From contig VCAZ01000008.1 of NCBI GenBank assembly GCA_005784505.1, positions 9,989,763-10,053,762 of the forward strand: a DNA stretch of 64,000 bases, written 5' to 3'. Below are positions 33,465-44,875 of the stretch, in pieces (positions within the stretch are counted from its first letter, which is position 1; every line of letters starts with the position of its first letter). The translations under genes and the position numbers were made by a program. The DNA is from Bagarius yarrelli (taxonomy: Eukaryota; Chordata; Actinopteri; Siluriformes; Sisoridae). The notes under the pieces were generated by a model, which had not been told where the DNA came from, searched no databases, and was given only the letters and a program-made list of their open reading frames with translations.

Positions 33465-33745
33465 TATATATATATAATATAGTGGTGGTGTGTTTTAAAC
33501 TAACCTTCCACAATTGTTCGGTTACATATTTGATAAAACCAGTTTATTCCAGTACATTCTATTGTATTCTTTTTATGCAATATTCGTTATACATTTATTT
33601 TTCTTATTTAAAATATGTAAAATAAAAAAAAAATTGTGGCATTTTTTTGGGGACCCGGAACGGATTAATGGCATTTCAATTCATTTCAATTGAGAAAATT
33701 GATTAGACATAAGAGTTATACAAGTTACGAGCTCCGTAACCGAAA
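33205..33745. repeat. Interspersed repeat with 'cttacga / gttacga' ends and internal TA arrays
   Basis: Starts 'cttgacttacgattgcccc', contains 'cgggttacgaatcagcttc', two TA arrays (33388-33416 and 33430-33480) and 'ggacccggaacggattaatg', and ends 'caagttacgagctccgta'. These words recur in a family of fish DNA transposon remnants. 'ggttacgaatcagctt' is also present at 23449. Terminal inversion is not clean, so the class is uncertain. Confidence 0.45.
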
Positions 33746-34959
33746 GAAGAATGAAAACAATTTATAACTTAGCGATCAATGCTACATTCGTCCAGGCTGT
33801 AACAACGGCGCTTCGCTATTTTTTTCGGTCTAAAGAAATCGTTGTTTTGTCGACCTTTAAAAATGACACAGACACAAAATTTACGTCCGACTTACATCAT
33901 TTCGTCTACGTTCACTGATTATCACGCTTTTTTTTAACTTCCTTTTCAAGTCAGTACGTCTACATTGGGTTGTTTTGCTGTGTATTGTGTAAATGCTGAT
34001 ATCAGGTACGGGTCAGTTTTAACAGCTGATGTAAGCGAATTATTAAAAAAATTAATTAAATAAATAATAATAATTAAAAAAAATTGGATATAGTCACCAA
34101 ATCGGAATTGGTCATCAGGATCTGCAGTGTAAATGCGGCCCCTGGGGCAAGTGCAAAAGTTAAAGCTTACACAAGGATAAGAGCCTTAATAACGGTGGCA
34201 AAATTGAAATAATATTTAAGACTGGGAACTTTTTATAGGTTAATTATTATTAATCGAAATAAACGGAAGACTTTGCTAAATTGCAGGTTGGCGTAAAACA
34301 GAAAACTTAATTGCAGTTGATTTTTTTTTTAACACACAATTTCTAGTCTGTATATTCCTCAGATCACACGCAGACGACACTGCAGCGCTACTGAGAAAAC
34401 ACCTCCACACACACCGTGCAATTCTCCAGAACACACACACACATTTACGCAAAAAAATGTCCATTTTAGTGAGTATTTATGAAAATTACACAGATGTTTA
34501 TGCATGTTTATAACTTTCTTGTGCTGTGTGTTGTATAAGTTTAAAGAAAAAAAAATAATTGATGTAAATTAACGCATAAAAAGCGCAAACACGCGTCCCG
34601 ACGGACTGATAGCAAACGTTTCACGCTCACAATCAAATTGTTTTGGAATTAACTCTTTAAAAAATCTTTTGACTTTTTCTCTCGTTTTAGAACCCGAATT
34701 AAAAGCAGGGTTTATTTTTTTGTCCACCGTGTCTTACAGTAAACACACAGACGCTAAACATAGCAATAATTAACTATTTCTTGCGATAATATTTGCTTAG
34801 AAAAACACACAGGGTGATACACGGTGTTGTGTGTCTGTGTGTAAATACACACCCATAGGAGGCACTCGGAGACACAGAATTCTACTAAAAGACCACTGAA
34901 ATTTATTTAAACCCTAAACTAAAACCTGACACACCTTCTCTCTCTCTCTTTCTGTCTCC

Positions 34960-34965
<6 letters not shown>
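33746..34965. other. AT-rich DNA, nothing recognised
   Basis: Plain AT-rich sequence with short poly-T/A runs and small CA runs. Confidence 0.6.
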
Positions 34966-34991
<26 letters not shown>

Positions 34992-34992
34992 A
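34938..34992. repeat. CT then CA microsatellite
   Basis: CT-rich run followed by about 11 CA units. Confidence 0.9.
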
Positions 34993-35067
34993 TGCAGGTG
35001 AAGAGTCACGCAACGCCACTGCGCAGCCCTCCTACGCACTCTGTGTCATTTGCTACAAAGCACAGTA

Positions 35068-35440
35068 TGGGTACACACACACACACATGCATGCACGCAC
35101 ACACGCACGCAGACCAACTTGCACACAAAAACACATATGTACAGATACAGACACACAGACTGACTCACACACACACAAACAGACGTAGAAAGACTCACAG
35201 ATACATACATAAAGACAGACGCACACAGACAAACAGGCAGACTCTCACACACCAACACACAGACAGACAGACATTAAACCACACACAAACAAACATGAAC
35301 ACACACAAAATACAGATAAACAGGCAGACTTGCAAACACATGACAGACGCACCTGCAAACACACATACAAACACACTATCACACACACAGACAGACAGAG
35401 ATACAGGCAGGCACTGAGACACACACACACACTAAACACA
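35068..35440. repeat. CA/GACA-rich degenerate array
   Basis: About 370 bp of acacac, gacagaca and 'acaaacaggcagac' words without a fixed period. The plus-strand frame of 141 codons (HTHTHT/TDRQT) is an artefact. Confidence 0.9.
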
Positions 35441-36139
35441 AACAGAGCGGAGATTTTTTAATGACTCTGCCTTCGTCTGTGTTAACAGACGTCCTTCTGA
35501 AGTGTGTAGCGGAGAAGAACAAAGATCCAATCACACTGTAATCACAGCTGAAAGATCTGGAGCCTCTCGTTTCTCAAGGGTGGCACAACGGAAGCAAGCC
35601 ATGCCACCAAAACACACACACACTCACTGAAGTAAAAGGTTCCACAGCTGGAACAAGTGTGTGCTGTAGCCACATCCGAGTACTCCGGCACAGGCCTCTC
35701 ATAAGCCCCAGCCCCATGTTTACCACACACACACAGACACACACAGAGTGCATGCACATGCACCCACACACACCTCCACTGAACAGCGTGCATGAAAAAA
35801 TGTTTACATCAGCAGGAAGGAGGTCAGAGAGTGAGCGGAACCGTCTCTTCTGTTAATAAAGAAATTAATCTGTCATTTCTTTATTTTAGTCAGAATTAAA
35901 GTTTGGAATTGTAATTTATAGATGATTTAATCCGTTACTCACAATTAGGCCTTAAAACGATTAGCTAATATTATCGACAGTGTAAAAAGAAGTTTATAAA
36001 CATTTTTGTTATTGGATAGTCGATAATTTCATAAGACCTAATGAAGGGCATGCAATAGCGCAGGTTAACCAGCGTGGCGCTGTAGAGCAAGACTGCAATT
36101 CAGGAATAGGATACGGGTTCCAGACTTCTTTCTTTCTTT

Positions 36140-36870
36140 TTATTTATTTCTCTCTTGCTCGCTCACCTGCTTTTTCTTTCCCGCCAGCTCTCGCTCTTTC
36201 TTTTGCTTTCTCGCTCGCTCTCTCTCAGTCTCACGCTCGCTCTCTCTCAGTCTCACGCTCGCTCTCTCTCAGTCTCACGCTCGCTCTCTCTCAGTCTCAC
36301 GCTCGCTTTTACAAGCTCACGCATGCTTGCTCTCTCTCCCTCTCCGCTCTCTCCTCTCTCGCTTGCTCGCTCGTCGCGCTCTCTCTCAACGCTCGCTTTT
36401 TACAAGCTCATGCATGCTTTTGCTCTCTCTCTCTCGCACGCGTCGCTCGCTCTCGTACGCTCTCTCTCAGTCTCACGCTCTCTCTCTCTCTCACGCTCGC
36501 TCTCGCTCGCTTTTACAAGCTCACGCATGCTTGCTCTCTCTCCCGCTCTCTCTCTCTCTCTCTCGCACGCTCTCTCACGCTTGCTCTCGTACGCTCTCTC
36601 ACGCTCGCTCTCGCACGCTCTCTCACGCTTGCTCTCGTACGCTCTCTCACGCTCGCTCTCTCTCTCTCACGCTCGCTTTTACAAGCTCACGCATGCTTGC
36701 TCTCTCTCCCACTCTCTCTCTCTCTCGCACGCTCTCTCACGCTCGCTCTCGCTCTCTCCATCACCCTCGTTCTCTCTCGCTCGCTCTCTCAAGCTTGCTC
36801 GCTCTCTCTCTATCACCCTCTTTCTCTCTCGCTCTTTTCTCTTTCTCTCGCTTCTTTATTTTCCCTTTCG
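36140..36870. repeat. CT-rich satellite with 22-bp and longer units
   Basis: A pyrimidine-rich tract with real higher-order structure. 'ctcgctctctctcagtctca' is repeated four times at 36211-36304, and 'ttttacaagctcacgcatgc' recurs at 36308, 36398, 36511 and 36677, separated by CT/CG runs of variable length. The 251- and 237-codon frames over it are due to absence of stops, not genes. Confidence 0.93.
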
Positions 36871-38340
36871 CTCGCTCACTTTGGCTCCAAAACATCTTAA
36901 TATTACATAATGATCTCACGGGAATGTTGCTCTTATCTCTTCGCCTTATGATTTTTTTTTTTTTTTTTAATCATATTGCGCTGGTAGCTCATATAGCTAC
37001 CGCTCTGGTGTTGATCAGAGGATTTAGGAGCCATCAATAGCAGGTTGGCATTGCAGTTAAACCCACTGATATACACCTGTGACTTGAAGCAAAAATAAGT
37101 AAAACTCAACACCTCCTGATTAATCAGAGCCAGGAATTCTGGGAGGGGAAGAGAAAAGATAAATTAATTAGCAGGTTGAAGTGGTGGCAAAAATGTGGCA
37201 AGTAAGCCAGGAGGGTGTGTTAAGCTGCGAGCTAACGTCGGAACGGATTCTCCTCACGGGTCTGACAACGAATAAAACGTAATTACAGTGTGTGCTCACG
37301 TGTATGATTTGTTTTTACCCTCTTAAAGCGGCAGCTGTTTATTTGGACTTCGGAATTTGGACTGGAAGAGTAAGTCGATTCTGCGATCCAGCTATTAGTC
37401 CAACATTCCTTCGTTCTAAAGGCGTCACACCTGTTCATTACGTTACTCCTCTAATTCCCCATGTCGAACGATTTATATTTCTTTGACGTTCAAGCTACAG
37501 AGAAGCTGAACGTAGCTTTAATTATACACAATCATGGGATCAAAGGGTGTGTTCACACTTGTGCTTCAATTCGTTTGCTTTATTTGGTCCGAACCAAAAA
37601 CAAAAGTAAGACATTCGGTCCTAGTCAGCTTACAGCTTATACTCGCATTAAAGACAGCGAATCTGAAGATATATCGATACGCTCACAACATGATTGGTCG
37701 GCTTTTGTGACATATATTTCGAGACAGAACTTTTTACTTACTATTCTAAATCTAAAATTGGGCTCCTAAAATGTTCAAGCGGCACCAGGATTCCCTCCGA
37801 AAAAGTTATGCTTAAAAATTCTGTTCTTTAAAATCAAAGAATCACATTCAGAATTGCGTATACTTGCACATACAACACAATATCGGAAAATTTTAAGACA
37901 TGCCAACAGGTGGCAGCACCGGTTCTGTTGGCGTGTCTCAAAACGTTGATGTCCCCTCAGGTATATATTAAGTGCACGCCAATTTTTTTTTCACTTACTG
38001 TTTTATCCGCTCAATAAATGCAAAGAATATACATATTTTTAGAATGTTTTTTTTTTAAAAATCTGTGTTAACAAAATTATATTTAAAGCCGAGTCTTAAC
38101 ATGTCTCGCACGTAATAATAAAACTCTCTCTCTCACACACACACCGATGCGTTCGCGCTCACTCACACACCCGCGATGAATAACGGAAATCCACGTGTCA
38201 AGACAAACGCTGAGCATGAGCTTAATTTAGGGTCGAAGAGACAGGAAGACGTGAGGGTGTGGGAGGATCACGAGAGACGGAGGAAGAGGAGGAAAGGGAA
38301 GCCTCCGAAAACAGCTATATCCAGCTACGCGCTATATAAA
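36871..38340. other. No gene seen; weak candidate regulatory stretch 37130-37290
   Basis: 37130-37290 has CTGATTAATCAG and AATTAATTAGCAGG in a repeat-free setting. Elsewhere AT-rich DNA with a poly-T run at 36952-36968. Nothing is identifiable as coding. Confidence 0.35.
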
Positions 38341-38350
38341 TATAGATACG

Positions 38351-38351
38351 A

Positions 38352-38418
<67 letters not shown>
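38351..38418. repeat. GT then TA compound microsatellite
   Basis: About 12 GT units passing directly into about 20 TA units. Confidence 0.95.
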
Positions 38419-38419
<1 letters not shown>

Positions 38420-38524
38420 AAGTGTCTAAATCTGCATCTGGTATGATAAACTGACTATTGTCCTCCATGGCTCTGTGTCAGTCTCGCTCTGTCTATCTTT
38501 CTCTTTTTCTCTCTCTCTTCTCTC

Positions 38525-38665
38525 TGTGTTATGAGAGATAAATCACTCCGGCACTGCTCTTCATTGTAATGAATTGCTCGGGAACGGAGCGGCAGGCTGT
38601 GCGGCCTCTCGCCGGTGCACAGATTATTATTCATGGAGACGTCGAGCCTCACGGGAACTCAGCAA
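38525..38665. promoter_or_regulatory. Candidate conserved non-coding block
   Basis: Repeat-free block between a TA array and CA run, with TTCATTGTAATGAATTG (palindromic homeodomain-type), GGAACGGAGCGGCAGG and ATTATTATTCATGG. Not coding in any convincing frame. Inference from composition only. Confidence 0.3.
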
Positions 38666-38959
38666 GACAGGCTCTAGCACTCCACTGAACCAAACACACA
38701 CACACAGGCCGTACGTGCTCCAGACCCCCCCTCATGACGCTCGGCGTGTGTTAAACAGGCACGTTGCATACACTCGGAGGAGGAATAAAAGAGCGATTGG
38801 ATTTCTACTGTTGAGTAAAGCAGACAAACAGACAGACCTGAAAACTACACCGATTTAACTACAGACCAAATTACTGACCAGCAGAGGAATAAAATAGATA
38901 AAACTTCTGAACGAAATTTTAAAACATTTTGAAACACACACATGGTCAGAGATAGAAGC

Positions 38960-39255
38960 ATGGATCGGATGGATGGATGGATAAATGGATAGATGTGAGG
39001 GAGGGATAGAGAGAAAACTAGAGTGGATGGATAGATAAATGGATAGATACATGTGAGAAAGAGAACTAGAGAGAGAACTAAAGAAAGAAAAAAGAAAAAG
39101 GAAGAAGCACAAGACAACAAGGATAGATGGATGGATAGATGAGAGAGAGAGAAAGAAAGAAAATAAGAGACAAGGATTGATGAATGAATGAATAAATGGA
39201 TGGACGGACGGAGAGATGAAGGAGTAGCAAGAAAGAGAGAGAGAGAGAGAAGCAG
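38960..39255. repeat. GGAT/GATA and GA-rich degenerate array
   Basis: ggatggatggataa and agatagat words, AAAG-rich centre, ending in GA repeats. Confidence 0.9.
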
Positions 39256-39539
39256 CATGAAATACAGACGGAGTGCGTGAGACAGACAGAAACAAATAGA
39301 GAGAAATTGCACACAGATCTAGTCGCACTATTCAGTACATGCACCGCTGCACACGGGCAAACAAAACACCCCGTGTCCTGGGATGCCCTCCTGCTGGCTG
39401 GCACAGCAACACTGCACAGAGCAAGAGAGGTGTTTATGCCAGGCCACACTCCTGACTCATGCGCTGGCCAGAGCGATCCAACAGCTGGCCCCCAAACACA
39501 CACACAGCCACGGTGTAGACAGAGCTACTGCTGCGGTCT

Positions 39540-39581
39540 CTCTCGCCCTCTCTCTCTCACTCTCTCTCTCTCTCTCACCCT

Positions 39582-39613
<32 letters not shown>

Positions 39614-39622
39614 CACACACAG
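39540..39622. repeat. CT, CA and TA compound microsatellite
   Basis: CT run 39541-39578, CA 39582-39593, TA 39594-39612, CA again. Confidence 0.93.
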
Positions 39623-40299
39623 TCACTGCAAAGGAAAAACAAAGCAGGAACGCTCTTTTACACCAGCCTTAAAGCAGGATAACAGAAGAAGTGAGCATGT
39701 TACAAAGTGAAACAGAGCCAGAGATGGAATTTCGGCCTACGAAAGAAAAACATGGATGGATAGTAAAACTCCAGCCCACCACCACTAGACTGCTTCCCGT
39801 GATTGTTTTTCTGTCTATTTTTTTTGTCTTCTCGTCCCTCTTTTCCTCCCTCCATCCCAGTCTCTAACAAGCTTCATAAATATACATCAGCTCTAGCCGG
39901 ACACCTTGGCAGCTTGAGCATTTCTTTAACTGTCAGTGCAGTAATGAGTGTTTCGCTTCGTGCTCACTCACCTGCATCATTAACCGCGGGCCCTGGCACT
40001 GCGCGTCACACCGGCCCACGTGCCAATCACACAACAAAGAGGAATGTGACACGGCCAGGATGCATGCCCCGGGCATCGGAGAAGGGGGTAAGGTGGCAAT
40101 TACCGTATTTTCTGGTGTCTAAGATGGGGGTTTTCACCTTGAGCAAATAAAGGATTAGATATACACCTAATGGAGCAAACACCAAACTACAACTCTGGGA
40201 ATCGCTATAAAGCTATTCAAATTGCATTGAAACCAAGTGGCCTGTTAAAAAAAAAAAGATTGTGACCTCTAAACAGTGGGTGCAATTACATTCTGGTTG

Positions 40300-40735
40300 G
40301 TGTGGCCATGTTGACAGCAGGAGGGGTTATTTTCTTAATGTAAGGTAAAGTTCCCAGTCGGAGTGGCCAGCTGGAAATGGGCATGGTCATGTTGACAGCA
40401 GGAGGAGTCATGTTTATTGTGGGTGCAGTCATGTTGACGACAAAAAGAGTCATGTTTATAGTGGGAGTGGCCAGTTGACAATGGGCATGGTCATGTTGAT
40501 AGCGGGAAGGGGTCATGTTCATAGTAAGAGTGGCCAGTTAAGAACGGGCATGGTCATGTTGATAGCGGGAAAGGGTTGTGTTCATAGTGGTAGCGACTCG
40601 TTGACATCAGACATGGTTTTGTTGATGGTGGGAGGGGTCATATTCATAGAGGGAGTGGCCAGTTGAGCATAGGCGTGGCCATGTTGATAACAGTAGGGAT
40701 CATGCTCATAGTTGTAGTGGCTCTTGGAGTGGTAA
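40300..40735. repeat. About 60-bp minisatellite
   Basis: Seven or so diverged units built on 'gggcatggtcatgttgatag', 'gggaggggtcatgttcatag' and 'gggagtggccagttgaca'. The word catgttga recurs at about 40315, 40389, 40431, 40491 and 40553, with spacings near 74, 42, 60 and 62. The minus-strand frame (NMTPPAVNMT repeats, 78 codons) reflects the repeat. Confidence 0.9.
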
Positions 40736-41655
40736 TGTTTTGGAAGCCCATGGTCATGTCGCTAAAGCTAGCTGTCAAAATATATATATAACTAGCGGAA
40801 AGAAAAGCGTTTTGTCTTTCAACATTTACGTTTTGCTCAGTCATCCATACAGAATTATTTTAAAACATTGTCCAAAATATCTTCATGCTTAAAAATCAAC
40901 ATCCTACAGAAGACTATTATCAGGCAACAGAGGAACGAGTAGGACAAGTCAGTGCAGCAACTGAAACAGCAAAAAAACACAAAACAAACAAAAAAAAAAG
41001 AACCACCCCACCCCACCACCCCCACACACGCCAGCTCTTGGTGTTTATTGCATCACTTACAGGCCATCCAGATAAAAATCATCCTTACACACCTGCGCCC
41101 ATAAACACACACTGATGCAATGATGATCCTGTTCGAATATCCTTTCACTTCTGGACTTATTACTTAGTCACTCAATCTCCTGCGGTTAGATGCTAATAAG
41201 GTGGTTATTTAGTGCTGCGATCAGTGCCCCCTCACACCGCAGTCGGAGTGTATTGCAGTGGTGCAGGGGATGGGGGATACCGATTAGCAAATAAGCTAGA
41301 TATGAAAGTGCTGCTTATAATTTTATTGTGTAAAAGCCGAACAGAGGGAGTGCATGTGTGTGTGTGTGTGTGTGTTGTGTGTGTACGCATGTGCTAGCAT
41401 ATGAGTTATGGATGAGTTTTAGATTCTCCAATTGTAGCTGGACTTTGTGTGGTTCCTAGAGTTAAAACAATAAATTCAAAATATTTTGACAAACAACAAA
41501 ATGACGTGTAGAGAAAAGCTTCCATTTTAATCCGTGCCTCGTTCAATAACAACTATTTTGAGAACCAATAGTTCTCTACTAGCGACCAAAATCATTCCTA
41601 AGAAAACCCCGGGACAGATACTGACGTGTTCGTGAGCAAGACCTCTTTACTGCGT
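40736..41655. other. No gene seen
   Basis: AT-rich DNA with a short TA run (40780-40790), A-rich and C-rich runs near 40970-41030 and a GT run at 41355-41374. Confidence 0.6.
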
Positions 41656-41832
41656 GGAATTGGTAGCGCAGTGATTAAGGTGTTAAACTGCTAATTGGAA
41701 GAACAGGGGTTTGAATCTCAGCACAACAAAGTTATCACTGTTGGGCCCCTGAGCAAGGCCCTTAACCCTCTTTCTCAGTTGTATAAAAGAAATAAATGTA
41801 AGTCGCTCTGGATGAGGACGTCTGCTATAATT
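41656..41832 (+). mobile_element. tRNA-derived SINE, forward
   Basis: Head 'tggtagcgcagtgattaagg', body 'tatcactgttgggcccctga', 'taagtcgctctggatgagga' and tail 'cgtctgct'. It abuts a reverse copy tail to tail. Confidence 0.9.
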
Positions 41833-42018
41833 TACATTACATTTACGGTATTTGGCAGACGTCCTTATCCAGAGCGACTCACATTTATCTCATTTATACA
41901 ACTGAGCAATTGGGGGTTAAGGGTCTTGCTCAGGGGGCCCAACAGTGGTGCCTTGGTGGAGCTGGGAATTGAATCTTCGGGTTAGTAGTCCAACACCTTA
42001 ACCATTAGCCACCACTTA
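41833..42018 (-). mobile_element. tRNA-derived SINE, reverse
   Basis: Tail 'catttacggtatttggcaga', 'ccttatccagagcgactcac', body 'gtcttgctcagggggcccaa' and head 'aacaccttaaccattagcca'. The preceding forward copy is complementary over nearly its whole length. Confidence 0.9.
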
Positions 42019-42087
42019 TTTGCTTCAAATCTAAAGCTGAAAAAAACCCCACAATACCCTCAAAACAACTTAGTAATCACATTTTTT

Positions 42088-42175
42088 AAGCAGTTGAGGG
42101 GGGTGAGGGGGGTGAGGGGCTGCTTGGTGTTTGCTGGGGATTAAACCTATGCTCTTCTGGTCAGCGGTCCAATAA
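42088..42175 (-). mobile_element. SINE fragment, reverse, with GGGGTGA expansion
   Basis: 'aagcagttgagggg' followed by three ggggtgag-like units, then 'tgctggggattaaacctatg' and 'tctggtcagcggtccaataa'. Only the body and part of the head remain. Confidence 0.6.
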
Positions 42176-42692
42176 AGCTGAAAAGATTAGACAAACGATA
42201 ACAATAACAAATTGTCTACAGATATTTTTGTTGTCGAATAATTCTTTTGATGTCACTGTTCTGCTGTAACGCTGCGTCCAAACCGAATGAATATGCGAAT
42301 ATGCGCATTGGGTCACTCGCAGGGATGTTTTTCGTCTCATTCGCACGATGTTTTTATGTACATTAAATTCAGCCCAAATCAAAAAGCTTATTTTGATCTC
42401 TTTAAAGCAAACACATTTTAACAGTGTTACAAAAGATATCGTTATGAATCAGCTTTAGTTAGCAGGCTAGTGGTACAAGTTGAAGTAATTCCCTTGTTTT
42501 ACGCACTAATATTTCAACTAGCTAAAAAAAAGGCCGATTCATCAATTATTTGCTTTAATAAATCGCCGACTAATCGGCTATCAGAGTAATCGATTGTTGC
42601 AGCTCTACAGATTAAAACCTTAGCAACTGATGACACGTCACCACAACCAAAGAGAAGAACGAAAGACTCCTTCTAAAAACGATTCACGAAGC

Positions 42693-42882
42693 ATAATTTA
42701 CAGTATTTGGCAGACGCCCTTATCCAGAGCGACTAACATTTATCTCCTTTTTTATACAACTGAGCAATTGGGGGTTGAGGGCCTTGCTTCGGGGCCCACA
42801 GTGGTGGCTTGGTGTTACTGGGAATCAACCACTGGTCTTTCTGGTATCAGTCCAACACCTTAACCACTGAATCACCACTCTA
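42693..42882 (-). mobile_element. tRNA-derived SINE, reverse
   Basis: Tail 'tttggcagacgcccttatcc', 'actgagcaattgggggttga', body 'gcttcggggcccacagtgg' and head 'ccaacaccttaaccactgaa'. Confidence 0.9.
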
Positions 42883-44825
42883 CACAAAACACACTGATTC
42901 ATTTTATGATTAAGTTCAGTAGCAAATCTTTTAACCATAAAAACCATTTTAAATCTGTTGTGGTATAAAAGCAAACGGACATGTTTGCTTGAACTAATTA
43001 AAAAAAAGCCTCTCCAATAAGTAAAGATATAAAAGCTTAACATCGGATCTTAAAAAGGTCAGAAACCTAAAAAAAATCACAAGTTAAACAATAATTTAAG
43101 CGATAATTCCAACAAATTTTATACTGATGCAAACAAACAAACAAAAACAAGCGAAACCCCACTTTCACAACATCCATTCAGTGATCAGGGCAAGCAGGTG
43201 GCTACAAAGGTCAAGGGTCACCCCCACCAGTCACCAATTAAAAAAAAGGCTTAGCTTCTGCACTCAACAGGCCTGTCAATCAAAACTAATCATAAGGACG
43301 CACTGGATTTACCCTTCTCTTTCTACCCCTATCCTTAGCCCCTTCAACCTCAGCTTAAGAAAAGGGCCTTTTACATGACAAAGTGGTGCAGATTTCGCCA
43401 AAGAAAAGAAAGACGGATAGAATGGGGGAAAAGAATCCCGCTGGGATCCCTGAATCCCCTATCGCCTCCAACCTTCCTAAAAGGTTGGACTTTTGAAATA
43501 AAGCGAGGCTCAAAGGTTATCCGTCCATCCCCGTCACCGTAGAGGTTTCAGCTTTCACCTCTGAGGAGTGACGTTAGGATATCTGGCTTGGATCAAGCTA
43601 ATTAGCATAGCCACTGCGTTCAATTGCAAATGATCCTATTAGTGTACGCATGATGAAGCTCGCCTGAGTTTAGAGGGAGTATGACAAACGATGGACAGGA
43701 AATTACAGTTAAAGCGGAGATTGATGAGTATGTGTTACTCCAGTCTAAGCAAGTGCAATCGTTTGCAATAGAACACACTTAAGAAAGCTTCAAAATCTCA
43801 TTGCTGCCCATGTATTTTGTTTACAAGGAGATTATTTTTTTAGCCTTCAACCGGTCAAATACACTTAATGGAGTATTCAACTGAACTGAAAAATGAAATG
43901 GTAACATCTGTAATAGTACAATTCTGGCTAACAGTAGACATTAAAAACAGTTATTTATGTTTGGTCTTTTCATTGGGTAAAAGATCCAATATCTCCCCAT
44001 CCATGGCCACAGTTTACAGCACCATCTTTGGAAAGCCCAAGCATTCCAAACCCATCTGTGAGACACAATGTCTTCAGCAGGTCCTTGATGTGCCCCAGGG
44101 TTCATTTTATAGTGCATCACATCACGTCTTAAGAACTCAACCCACATACAGCTCATCTGTTGCTCTCGTTCATCTACTTTTTACTGATTTGAGAAAGCAG
44201 CACCGCCTCAGACCTGACCATATGCTGAAGCCAAGCAGCAAGCGATCACACCTTGAGCTGAGTAGTTCCGTGTAATTACCACCAGCTTCGACTCGTGCAC
44301 TTTACAAGATGACGCCATGACGTGCACTGACCCCTGGTCCAAACCAATGACAGGAGACAATATATGTATTTCCAGCACTAATGTACCAAGTGACAAATCA
44401 CAACAGGACATTACAGCAAAAAAGGAACCTGGACAATCCGCTTTAACAACAACCACCGTCTCAGACTGACCAGTTCTTTTACCTTGCTTTGAAGATGGTT
44501 AGGCTCAGATTCTACGTTTATACAACTTAACATATTAACAACTGAAAAATGTTCCTGGTGTATATCATATTATATCCAATGGAAATGAAGCTAGCTGAGA
44601 GAAACATCACCAGAACCTTAAAGTGTGACTTTAACTATTCTTAAATAAAAAGAACGTTAAAAACAAAGCTTGGATCATGTTCGGAAATTAGAATTTTAAG
44701 AATGACTATGAATGCATTCGAAAACACACACTCGAGTAGGTACAGGGTTCGTAAACATATTTACCAATAAAATTTAATGATATTTCCATAACTGTGAGGT
44801 AAATATTTACAACCTTATGTGTCTT
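42883..44825. promoter_or_regulatory. Low-repeat region with candidate conserved block 43550-43720
   Basis: 43550-43720 is repeat-free and carries AAGCTAATTAGCATAG, TCAATTGCAAATGATCC (octamer-like ATTTGCAT relative) and CTATTAGTG, a pattern common in vertebrate conserved non-coding DNA. A 135-codon plus frame at 43868-44275 overlaps a minus frame and resembles no protein. Regulatory function is inference. Confidence 0.28.
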
Positions 44826-44833
44826 GAAATGTC

Positions 44834-44837
<4 letters not shown>

Positions 44838-44873
<36 letters not shown>
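44838..44873. repeat. CA microsatellite
   Basis: About 17 CA units. 44874-46410 is AT-rich with nothing recognised. Confidence 0.93.

Positions 44874-44875
<2 letters not shown>

Noticed and set aside
36155..36910. Open frame of 251 codons (and an overlapping one of 237) on the plus strand
   Set aside because: It lies wholly in a CT-rich satellite. Serine/leucine repeats arise because CT repeats lack stop codons, and several frames are open at once.
43868..44275. Plus-strand 135-codon frame
   Set aside because: No recognisable domain or splice boundaries; overlapping open frame on the other strand.
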